From NCBI GenBank assembly GCA_021234155.1, contig JAJEKV010000012.1, forward strand, positions 4,589,789-4,653,788: DNA of 64,000 nucleotides, written 5' to 3'. Below are positions 11,386 to 21,583 of this stretch, one piece after another. This DNA is from Isoetes taiwanensis. Taxonomy: Eukaryota > Streptophyta > Lycopodiopsida > Isoetales > Isoetaceae. The position numbers and the translations under genes are program-made. Position 1 is the stretch's first letter. Each line of letters opens with the position of its first letter. The notes beneath the pieces are model-generated. The model worked only from the letters and a program-made list of their open reading frames with translations. It searched no databases and had not been told where the DNA came from.

Positions 11386-11780
11386 AAGCAACTACTCACA
11401 AACGTCTAGACGGTTTTGCCCAGTTGGTTAAGGGCATGTCGGTTAGGAACGTTCATAGTTAGACGAAAGCGTGTCTCGAAGTTTGAGTCTCCATGGATGC
11501 CTATATGCATGGGTAGTTTGCAAAGACTTGGTAATTATTGTGACATGGTATGACATAGACATGGTATAGGATTCTCGAGGACAAGTGACTACTCATAAAC
11601 GTCTAGACGATTTTGCCCAGCTGGTTAAGGGCATGTCAGTTAGGAACGTTACAACGATGGCGATTCGATTAGCCGATGGTAATTGTTGGGTCCGGCAACA
11701 CTAGCGACATGTCGCTTAGGAACGTTATAACGATGGTAGTTCTCGACTAGCCGGTTTTACAAGCGCCCAAAGAACACTAG
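11386..11780 (+). repeat. Two ~197-bp tandem units with tRNA-like promoter boxes (SINE candidate)
   Basis: Units starting at about 11386 and 11583 both open with ACTACTCAYAAACGTCTAGACG, followed by TGCCCAGYTGGTTAAGGGCA and CGTTAGGAACGTT-like words. TGCCCAGTTGGTTAAGGGC resembles a tRNA box A. In unit 1 it is followed some 60 bases later by AAGTTTGAGTCTCC, which resembles box B with about three mismatches. Unit 2 lacks a clear box B. A third degenerate piece (TGTCGCTTAGGAACGTTATAACGATGG) begins at about 11709. This suits a decayed tRNA-derived SINE, but the box B match is weak and no A-rich tail is evident. Confidence 0.4.
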
Positions 11781-12823
11781 CGACAAAATGGTTTACAGCA
11801 ACAACAAATTTGGAGCAATTTTTGGCATATTCTAGGTATATTCCAGCATATACTTAGAAAATGCCGAAAACCAAAACCCAAAAATTAGCGTGGAGTCGAG
11901 AGAAATATTATTTTAACGTTCAGACTTTAGAGAGACCATACAGGGGCCATGTCTCAAAGAATTTTTTCATGGCATGCTAGATCGATGCCTTCAAGCAAAT
12001 TGTAACATGTCATATAAATACTCAGCTTCATGAAGCCACCTAACAGTGCTCGAGTAGGTAGAAAGTGGTGGTTCAATGTGTAAACAAATGCCTTATTCTA
12101 TTTTATTCTTATTTTCTTCTTGCAGTTTTAACCTATAACAATGCTCGGAAATGGTCGTTGTGGCGGGTCGCAGTGTCAGTTTATTCTACCTGCAGGCACG
12201 AGCAGGGCAGTCCAATTTGCTTTTGGGTTGATGATATGGCATCATTGATGGTTATTCAGTGCAGGGTTTGCTTGCTTCAAGATATCCAGCTCGGCTCTAC
12301 TCATAAACTTCCGGCATTGGGTGCACACAGGCGCAAGTAGCTTCTCTCAACCTTCAGGTATTTTCCTCCTTTCTGACAAAGCAGGATCTGCTTGTTTGCG
12401 AGGATTGGATTATTTTCTTGCGGAAGCAGTTTGTGGAAGAATGATGTCGGCTTGAAATGCTTGTTTAGCTCACCCAAATGTTATGAGCAGTACATTGCTC
12501 CACCTTTTTTCTCATTGGCAACCTGTAATTGATTTCTCTCTGTTTTGATATTGTACTTTAACCCTATTACATTTTTCAGTTGTGCCCGGCTTTCTATTTT
12601 AATCATCTTGCCATGTCTCGGCCAGTGATATTCAGTAATAAGGAATCGTAGAGGAGTTGTGCGTGTAGTTTTATTTCGCATGTTCTCCAGTTAATGATGC
12701 AGTTTCTTGTGAAAATTCAAATCACTAAAAGTACCTGAGACCACAAACGCAGATGCATGAAGCTTATTATGAATATATTATATGATCTTCATATACTGCT
12801 ACCCGTTTTTTGCAGGAATTAAA
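11781..12823 (+). promoter_or_regulatory. Upstream region, leader exon and leader intron of the HAD phosphatase gene
   Basis: The HAD gene's first coding exon is preceded by a strong acceptor (TTTTTTGCAG at 12806-12815) only eight bases before its ATG. A non-coding leader exon must therefore lie upstream. A good donor, CTTCAG|GTATTT at 12357/12358, would give a 458-base leader intron rich in T. The leader exon would then lie somewhere in 12050-12357. No TATA box is obvious. Small open frames at 12065-12340 fall inside this leader and are not supported as proteins. Confidence 0.45.
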
Positions 12824-14580
12824 ATGGCTAGCAAATCCCCACTTGTAAATAGAAAATCTTATAGTAGGGATGGTGGGAATTCAGAGGCTACAATCAAGGA
12901 AGGCACCAAGAATGTGACCAGTTCAAGTGCTATAATCAACAACTTGCTTAATGAAGCAAAGAACGCTCGTAACAATAATACACCATCTGCAAGGGCGGCA
13001 TTCTTTGACGTGGATGGAACTGTTAGCAAGACAAATGTTGTTCTGGCATACTTTACCTTTAGAATGACTGAGCTGTCCATTTTCTGGAAGCTTATATGGA
13101 TACCATGGTTTCTGCTTACGGCAGTATTTTACCTTATTGTTGATTGGTTTCACAGACCAACCTTCAACAAAATCTTCTACATGAGCTACAAAGGCAGGGC
13201 TGTGCAATCTAAAACAAGTTTGGCTGAACTTATCTACAAAAAATACTATGAACCCAGGTACTTATTTTCTGATGATTTAGCAGATAGTTATGGCATTCTG
13301 ATTTGAAGCATGTTGTGGGGCTAAAATGCTACCTGTATTGTGAGTAATAATTAAAACAGAAGATCAGCCTCCCTTAGCCTGTCTGATTTTAGAAAATATA
13401 ATGCATCAATTCCATGGACATGACAAAGCAGATTAACAAAGCAGATCATGACGTTAGTCATGATCTGGTTTGGATACTTTTTTAATGTTGTTCTTTGCAT
13501 CATCATAGGAGGGGTGGAACAAACAACTGAAGATATTTTCCAGTAAATGCCTTTCTGAAGGATCCGGGCCCTTGCAGCTAAAGATGAGAGCCTTTGCTAT
13601 TGTATCTTTAATAACCTGCTCAGTTTCCTCTTAAATCTTTTACTGGCAATGGATGACCTTACATATCTATTGAGGTGTGATGCATATGGGAAGGCTATCA
13701 GTACTCTAGGACTGCAGCATTTACGTTTGCATTAATAGCTAATTTTGGTTTTAGTGGAACTCTCATAAAATGCAGTAGTTTTTTCTTGCCAGCAGGTAAC
13801 CCTGTTACCTAATTTCTTTGAGGTCACATGCATACAGGCTATTCAAAGATGCTGTGGAACTTATACGCCGTTTAAAGGCAGAAGGGTATCACATCGTCCT
13901 CGTTACAGGCTCTTTGGACTTCCTCATTGCCCCCCTAGCACTTGACTTGGGTGCAGGTATCCGAGCTACCTTATGAGAATAAACTCAATACACATCAATT
14001 GGAGTTCTTAATGTTAATATGTTAGTAGAAAGAATAAGGACGCTTTATATGCTTGTTTTGAATGTGTTTATGATGTATCTGCCTTAGCGCAATTAAAAAA
14101 ACATATTACAGTGCTTATAATCTTTTTCAGACTTTGTGTTTGCTGCGGAGATAATAGAAGAAAATGACAGGTATCTGTTTAATAGCACTGCTGCTACCAT
14201 TAAGAAAAGACCTGTTATTAAGAGAAGGCCTTTAAATTGTTGTTTCCTGTTTGCAGATTAACGGGGAAGCTGAAAGGAATGGCAGTTGGCAATGAGGAAA
14301 AGGCTCACCGGGTGCAGCAATATGCAAAGGAGCATGGAATCTCATTGGCTGAAAGTCTGGCTTTCGGTGACAGCATCGCAGACCTTCCAATGCTTGAAAT
14401 TGTATGGCAGGCTTCAAAGTCAAGAAATGTTCCTACATTGTTTAGATTAAGCTCATTTATCTTTATATCCAGGTGGGGTGGCCATGTGCAGTAAATCCAG
14501 ATTCCCGTCTTCGAGCAATTGCCATCAAAAGGGGTTGGCCCATGGTTGAATGGCTGGTCTCCACGGTGAAAAAGGTATGA
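12824..14580 (+). CDS. HAD superfamily subfamily IB phosphatase-like protein, five coding exons
   Basis: Exons 12824-13257, 13838-13956, 14131-14170, 14257-14401 and 14473-14580 join in phase (lengths 434, 119, 40, 145, 108) at GT-AG sites to encode 281 residues. All four HAD motifs are present: FFDVDGT with the catalytic pair D62/D64, VTGS with T168, a lysine at about 213 (NEEKAHRV), and FGDSIADLP with D236/D240, followed by a VNPD block at about 253. Residues 85-108 are strongly hydrophobic, suggesting membrane association. The first 55 residues are polar and rich in Ser and Asn. Family members remove phosphate from small phosphoesters through an aspartyl-phosphate intermediate, but this substrate is unknown. 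The end is uncertain. The final AAG|GTATGA is itself a good donor, so further exons are possible, for instance the frame opened by the TTTGCAG acceptor at 15919-15925, which runs to 16136. This is the best-supported multi-exon gene here. Confidence 0.85.
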
Positions 14581-15254
14581 TGGTAAAAGCTAAATTTGAT
14601 ATTTTCCAGTTTAGTTCGAAAGACGAGGAGACATCTTAGCATACTGGATTTCCTGTACGTATGAGATATGTAACATCATTCCTGAAATGCCTGAAACACT
14701 CTGACGATTTTTTGGACACATTTACATTGGGTATCTACAAACATATGTTTCAGTCAAAGATTGAGAAACCCCCTCCCCCCCCAAATCAGTTGATATAGGT
14801 TTTATGTTCCTCTCGGTTTTGACGTTGCAATATCACCACATTTTAATATTTTGTGAAAAATGTATTTAATGACCAAGCTGGCAACCTTCTGTTTATGTGC
14901 TAGCTGCAAATGGCCAGGTCAAGGTCTGTCTACAACATAAACTGGGGCTGCCAAACATCAATATTGCTTAAAATACACTAGTGTTCATGCAAATCTCAAA
15001 AATTTAAATGGAAACTGGTGTGGTCTCCCAGTAGAAACAAGATGCTACCATACAGAGGGTTGCCCTCATGGAATGGTAATCAAAACCTTGAAAACGTGAA
15101 GTCTATTTAGGCAGACTGATAAGCAGCACCCCTTTTATGTGAGTACCCCTCCTTTACGTGGGCATCCTTTTACGTGTGCCACTAGCTGCCTCGAAAATCC
15201 CTAATACCTAAAAAACAGTTAGGTGCATTCCAACATTATTCGCCAATTGTGCTT
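14581..15254. other. 3' flank of the HAD gene, no other gene seen
   Basis: AT-rich sequence with a C-rich run (CCCTCCCCCCCC at about 14771-14782). It could be 3' untranslated sequence or an intron if the HAD gene continues beyond 14577. No independent gene is visible. Confidence 0.4.
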
Positions 15255-15650
15255 TGCCACGTGGCACATTTTTTTTGCAAGAATGTTAACAGAAAAAAGA
15301 ATAGGGGCATCAAGATTTGACCTTCGCTTCTACCCGGCATTTTGGGATCTTTACCCTGCATTCCGAGCTTTTACCCTGCGTTCTGGCTGGCTGGAATGCA
15401 CCTATCTGTTCTTCACGTTGCAGCAATGGCAATGTACTTGCCATTCCTTTACCCAGCATTTTGGGATCTTTACCCTGCGTTCTGGCCGGTTGGAATGCAC
15501 CTATCTATTCTTCACATTGCAGCAATGGCAATTTACTTGCCATTCCTGGCATGTCAACAGGGCTCCGTGCTTCGTGCGTCACCATGTTTCCATGCCAGGA
15601 ATGGCCTAATGGCCTGGCAAGTAAATTGCCATTCCTGTATACATAAAAGA
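15255..15650 (+). mobile_element. Small repeat element with TGCCACGTGGCA end, expanded inside (MITE-like)
   Basis: Starts at the palindrome TGCCACGTGGCA (15255-15266), runs through TTTTTGCAAGAATGTTAAC and TCAAGATTTGACCTTC, and ends with AATTGCCATTCCTGTATAC. The reverse complement of 63845-64000 has the same blocks in the same order, so this is a dispersed family. The copy here is longer because a block of about 120 bp (CATTTTGGGATCTTTACCCT to GCAGCAATGGCAA) is tandemly repeated at about 15338-15545. The GGAATGGCA/TGCCATTCC words at the right form an inverted repeat. The three long plus-strand open frames across it arise from the internal repeat. Confidence 0.65.
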
Positions 15651-18210
15651 TGTGTGTTTAGTCTTGTAAATGAATATCCCTAAAAAAATATGGCAAGAAA
15701 AGGACATGTGATATATCTTCAATGCAATTGAAATAAAACTCAAAATTTTGCATTTCAGCACAATATAGTTCTTTGTTTGCACGTCACCTCACAAGCAAAA
15801 GCTAAAATTATGGAGTGCGTAGAGTTGCATATAGGTCTACTGGAGGTCTGTCTCTAACACATAGACTTGATCAAGGATAAGATAATAGTATCGGTCTTTA
15901 ACATGAACTGAAATCTCTATTTGCAGATCTCCACTGCATCTTTGACCCCTTGTCACGTCTTCCGGCATTACTCCCTCATATGGATGAACTACGGGAAATG
16001 CCAGCCCAATTCAGAAACTAGACTCCGAGACGGTTCTAGAAAAACAAAAATTGCCTCAATCGAAGCTCTGGTTGGGAAGATAAAAATTGTCTCAATTGGA
16101 GCTCTAGTTACGGAGATATGTTCAATTGAATTTTAGCTTTTATTTGTAGATGTCTCCCCGACTTTAGTTTTTTCTAGCAAGCACTTGCCTTTCAACACTT
16201 GGCGTATCATATGGAATATTATCTGAGACCTTTTCTTCAAGCTCGACCCCAACAAATAATATCAGGAACTCCTCCATAGTCAATCATAGCCCTCAATCAA
16301 TCTTCCTCCCAAAATCTTTACCTTCCAATTGAAAGATGCGGGGCATATCCTATTTTCCCCCATCCATCCCTTAGGGTTTGCCCTTTGGGCAACCCAAAAA
16401 CATATTATTCATCATTCCATGGAGAACATTCACTTGAAAGGAGAATAAGATATAACATATCTACATTTTATTTATTCTACACCGCCGCGAACATTTCTCT
16501 TCCTTGACTTCCCTATGCTTAAAAAGGCGAGTCGGTAGAGAGGAATAGTAAAGAGGAATTTATGCAGTAAAGCTAATTTCCCTTAGAGCTCCATTGCCAG
16601 CCTGCGCATAAACCTCTGGCGCAAAAAGCTAGTGAGATATCATTCAATCTACACATTAAGTTGAAGCGAGAACCTTGATCTAGGGATTTCCCTGCCAAAA
16701 TGATCCGCCAGAACCAAATCCAGGAACCAAACCCAGAGGCTGAATCCATGGAGCAACCTTGGGTAGGGTATTACAACTTAAATTTAAACACTACCATATA
16801 GGCACAAATATTGTATTACAAATGTGGTGTTTACAGAATCCCATATCAGCCTAGGCATTCAACGAACTTCCAGATCCTCCATAGACGCAGCAGCTACACT
16901 GCTATGGGATTCTTCATTCCAGAATGGGCACCTCCGGCCGATCCGATTCTTCCATAACCGGCTAAACACGAGCTCTGGGATTTCAAATTTTCCTTCCAGC
17001 ATTTCCAGACGATAACAATCATCCAATGCAATTCGATTCAATTCAAGTAAGAGCAAGCAATCATGACGAGCTCTGGGATTTCAATTTTTCCTTCCAGCAT
17101 TTCCAGACGATAACAATCATCCAATGCAATTCAATTCAACTATTTCATGATTTAATAATAATCAAGTAAGAAATTTAGAGTCTTTTTACTCCCATAGGGC
17201 TCGGGACTTTTTTCGTGCCAATAGTATGAGAGCTCGGCTACAATCATACTCGATTGAAACCTTATCTAAACTTATATAAAGGAGTTTGTAATTTTTCTTT
17301 TTTGTTCCCCGTAATTTTTCTGCGCCGCAATTTAGACTTTGCTTGCCACGTTTCCGATATGTTTTCTCTGCACACCAATCCGAAGCTTCCTCTGTTTCTT
17401 TGCCACGTTTTGTTTAAGATAATTCTTCACTGGCAGTGATTAGAACAAATCTGGCCTGGATAATCTGTCGTTTCTACACCGCAACATCTGTAATTAGACC
17501 AATCAAAGCCTCCTTTCTTTGCCACGCTTCTTTGATTTATAATTCTTCACTGGCCGTGAATAGTGGTCTTCGTAATCTGTCATTTTTTCAGTGCAACATC
17601 TGTAATTTTATGGATTAGAACAAATCTGGCCTGGGTAATCTGTCGTCTCTACACTGCAACATCTGTAATTTTATGGATAAAAACATGGCATCTTGACGAA
17701 TATAAAAGGATACTTACTCTAACTGATAATGTAATTCTGAGATTCTCCTGGAATTGGCTCTGCACCGGTCCAATTTGTAAGTTCACATCTTTATTGTTTT
17801 ATTGTGAAAATGTTCTGCTATGGCCGCTGCCTGTAAAACTCCTTCCCTAATAGTGTTAAGATGCTGATAGATTAAAGGATTAGATATATGCTGGGAAACG
17901 GTTTTCCAGAACGTCGTTGCTTTCGCTTTTTGCTTCTCATTAGCCTATGCTTATTCTGATCTGCATTTATTCAATAGGCCTAGAAACCTCTGCCATCAAT
18001 AAGAATAGACGAGGTCAACAGAAACCTCAGCGGTTGCATGCCGAGTTAAAAATGTCTTAAAACCATAAAAACCATACCTGGAAGAGGGGCATGGATTAAA
18101 CAACATGGATGGAAGAACATGGCTACGACAGATCGACCTCAAAAAAATACAGTTTCGTTCCCCTTTTTGGGCTACCTTTGAACTGTTGAAGCTGCATCAG
18201 AAACAGGGGC
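15651..18210. other. Unassigned region with two small tandem repeats
   Basis: No gene is firmly supported. A 70-bp segment starting GAGCTCTGGGATTTCAA is tandemly repeated at about 16970-17040 and 17069-17137. A second array at about 17420-17680 has three units built on AACAAATCTGGCCTGGRTAATCTGTC and CAACATCTGTAATT. The minus-strand frame at 16859-17056 is unrecognised, as is the plus-strand frame at 15921-16136, which may be a terminal exon of the HAD gene. Confidence 0.4.
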
Positions 18211-18215
18211 CTTCC

Positions 18216-18447
18216 TAAAATGGACTCTTGACGTGGCACGCTATCTCACCACCCAACCACGAGCCCTCAGCCAAGACACGGCTGCCCCAGAGCTCTCCCC
18301 CGAGCTACTATATAGCATGCACGCCCCCTTTGGTCCTTCTTTGGACCAAAGGCCCTCTTTGGACCCAAAAGCCCTCTTTGGACCAAAAGGCCCAAAAGCT
18401 CTCTTTGGACCAAAAGGCCCAAAGATCCACGTCCTTGGCATATAGCA
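18216..18447 (-). repeat. 3' LTR of the gypsy element (232 bp)
   Basis: On the minus strand it starts TGCTATATGCC and ends CCATTTTA. Inside, the word CTTTGGACCAAAAGGCCC is tandemly repeated, and this copy has one more unit than the right LTR. CTACTATATAGCA near the middle is a possible TATA motif. Confidence 0.92.
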
Positions 18448-18462
18448 TTCCCCCCCTCTTGA
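18448..18462 (-). other. Polypurine tract of the gypsy element
   Basis: Directly inside the 3' LTR the minus strand reads AAGAGGGGGGGAA, the expected primer for plus-strand synthesis of a minus-oriented element. Its position and polarity support the LTR boundaries. Confidence 0.85.
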
Positions 18463-18789
18463 CATTGCAGCAGTCCTCTGCTGCAAAAGGGTGTCTAAAT
18501 ACCTTTAGCCATCCGAGCATAATCCTTCCTTGGCCCCTCAGCTAGGGCCTGGCTAGTAGAAGCCCCAGGCTTGGATTTCCTCTTGTCTCATTTGGCTTTG
18601 AAACTTTCTCGATCTTTATATTCCCTAAGAATATCCTGATAAGCTTCTAAAACATTGCCACGCACTCCATGAAGCCCTCCAAAGGTTTTGTGGAGCTTAA
18701 CTTAACCAAATATTGTCTTGAACCACTAGTGGATTTATCCGCCAAAATTGTTTCCCTAGAACTAGAACTTGAATCATCAATCAATTTCG

Positions 18790-21583
18790 CTCAGCTTAAC
18801 TCCCCAATTTGAGGTAACTCCATACCATGATAAGCCTTTAGGAATTAAACATTTACTACATCATGCATTTTCCAACCTTGAGGCAATCTTAATTGATATG
18901 CATTCTCGACCACTTTAATAACTTGAAATGGTCCATGGAAACGGTGCCAACTTAAGATCCTTCTTGTGCGATCTTTCTTAAAGTGGCCTTTATGGATCCT
19001 CATCCATACCCAATCTCCTTCCTTAAAACCATTGGTTGCCGCAACTTAGATGATTTATTTGCAAAAGATGCTTGAGCATCTCAATACGGCTTGAAGCAAG
19101 TCTATGAGATCCTTATGCTCAATAACCAAATCATCAGTAATTGGACATCCTCACACACTCGAAAGAGTGGCTCCCAAGACAAGTCGTAATATAGACCACC
19201 CGAAAAGGGGTCATCTTTATGGTAGACCGATAGGTATTATTATACAAAATTCAGCAATAGGCAAATACTCTTCCCAATGACCTTGATGTTCATTGACAAA
19301 CCCCTTAAGATGGAACAAATAACTTTATTTACTACCTCGGATTGTCCATCGGTTTGGAAAGTAAAGTGGAGAACCTTAACTCGTCCCCCAATTGCATAAA
19401 CAACGCCTTCCGCATTTACTAGTAAACTTTGTATCACGATCGCGATACAATAATCTTTGGCAACCCATGTAGCCTAAATATCTCTTTGATAAAGAGCGTG
19501 CAGCCGCACTATAAGCCAAACTTATCCTGAACAAGGAATAAAATGAGCGTGCTTAGTTAAACAATCAACAATTGTCCAAATGACAAGTTGTTCTTTATGA
19601 GAACCGGGAGGAAGACCAACAATAAAATCCATAGTGATCTGCTCCCACTTTGCCTCTCCGAATAGGCAGGATAAAGGAACACCATGAGGTTTCTTGTTCG
19701 CTTTTTTATCCGCTGACAAGTAACACAATGACGAATATGAACCAAAACATCTCTCCGCAATCCAGGCCAAATAAAGTATGGTTCAAGCTTTGCCAAAGTT
19801 GCCCCCCCCGCCACGATGACCCGCAAGAGGTGCATCATGGACTTCTTTAAGAATGACCGAAAATCCGCACAATGCATAGCTTTAGACCTTTATACAAGAA
19901 CCCATTAACGATCTTATATCCATATGCATTGCCACTTTGAGCTAACAACCAAATATCCTTATAATCGTGGTCGGTGGCATACAATGGCTTCATTCCTCCA
20001 AATGGTTGGATTGTGCTATAGAAAGAGAACAAACCGCATAACGCCTACTTAAAGCATCAGCTACAACATTCTCTTTACCGGACGATAATCCATCGAGAAA
20101 TCATATTGTCAGATAAAAAGCAACCCATTTCAACCGCCTTTCCGATAATGTTTTCTCGAAACAATGTGCCTAATGCTTTGGTGGTCACCAAAATATGAAC
20201 CGTTGACCCTATAAGATAGTGTCGCCACACTTTCAAAGCATGAATGACAACCCAGAAATTCCTTATCAAAAACACTATATCTACTTTTCGTGTCGTAAAA
20301 ACTTCCGACTTTCATAAGCAATAGGGATGACCATCCCGCATCAAAACCGCCCAAAGCCACACCACTTGCATCAACACATAACAAGAAAGGTAGACCAAAC
20401 TTTGGCAAACGCAATAATCGTGAGGATTAACCATGGCATCCTTTAAAACTTGGAAAGCAAATCCGATGATTATGATTCCATTGGAAAGGAACACCGTGTC
20501 ATAGCAAACGAGCAAAATTGCATTACAAACTTCCTATAATAACCGTGATAAACCCGTAAAGGAACGCAATGCAAAGAATCGGTAGGTACGCATCAATCCA
20601 CAATTGCTTGGACCTTTTTGGGATCAACTTTAAGACCCTCAACAAAACAATATGACCCAAATATTCAATTTCCATTGGAAAAAGATACTTTTCTTAGGAT
20701 TAAGAGTAATAGACTCCTCCCTTAACCGAATTTTAAAAACTCCCCGCAAATGCAAGTAATGATCTTCCTCGACTTACTAAAAACTAATATGTCATCAAAG
20801 AACACGACAACATAAACGCCATGCACATCTTCAAATATTCTTCCATTAGCCTCAAGAAAAGAAGTCATTTTTGTAAGTCCAAATGGCATGACCAAAAACT
20901 CATAATGTCCAAAGGTTCTCCTAGACGCAGTCTTTATGAACATCTTCAGCGAACCTTAAGTTGCCAATACCCCTCGACTTAAGATCAAGACGGCTAAAAA
21001 CTGTGGGCACCTTGAATTGATCAAACAAATCATCCGCCTTTGGTATCTTATTCAAAGCTGATAATCTATACACATGCGCCAAGCATTATCTTTTTCTTAA
21101 CCAACAAGACAGAGCACCAAAAGGTGAAGAACTATGGCGGATCAATCCAAACTTAAAGTAGCTCATCAAGCCGGCCCTAATCTCAACTTGTTGGCCATGC
21201 ATTCTCCGATAAGGAGCTTGATTAGGAGGTTCTTTCCCTGTGAAGAAGATTAATCCCGTGGTCCTCCAAACGCTAGTGGCAAAGTTTGTGGAATTTCATT
21301 TGAAAAGACATCATCAAAATAATGCAAAAAGATTGTTTGACGCTCATTTAATGGGGATACATCAAACTTAGAACGCAAAACCACCAAATACACAAAATGA
21401 GTTTTCATTGCCAAACGTTTAAACTGTACAACAGAAACTGTTGGAATAGGGGAAACAATATCATCCTTCACAAACTTGAAGGTCTTTTTACCCCCTTCCA
21501 AGGATAACATAACAATACCCGCTTTCTAATCTATAAGAGGATTAATAGCCTTATGCCATGGCATAATATCCATACCTCCAAGG
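18790..21583 (-). pseudogene. pol: gypsy pol remnant: protease, RT, RNase H, integrase
   Basis: Minus-strand pieces in changing frames. Just after gag (about 21595-21530), VSDLGGMDIM..PWH continues the protease region. The reverse transcriptase near 20720-20943 has EFLVMPFGLT and VVVFFDDILVFSKS, with the catalytic FDD pair in an FFDD form. RNase H near 20130-20414 begins with LPFLLCVDASGVALGG. The integrase zinc region and core near 19522-19877 contain YFIWPGL, HCVTCQRIK and WEQITMDFIVGLP. The integrase C-terminal part at about 18800-19040 reads GDWVWMRIHKGHF and FHGPFQV. Domains are in gypsy order. Each domain is recognisable at the residue level while the frame breaks repeatedly, a pattern of single-base indels rather than large loss. 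Confidence 0.88.

Noticed and set aside
11414-11495. A functional tRNA gene
   Set aside because: Box A is tRNA-like, but no cloverleaf with a paired acceptor stem could be drawn and box B has several mismatches. A SINE relic is more likely.
15223-15683. Three overlapping plus-strand frames of 109-128 residues with repeated segments
   Set aside because: They are produced by the internal tandem repeat of the MITE-like element. All three frames look alike in quality.
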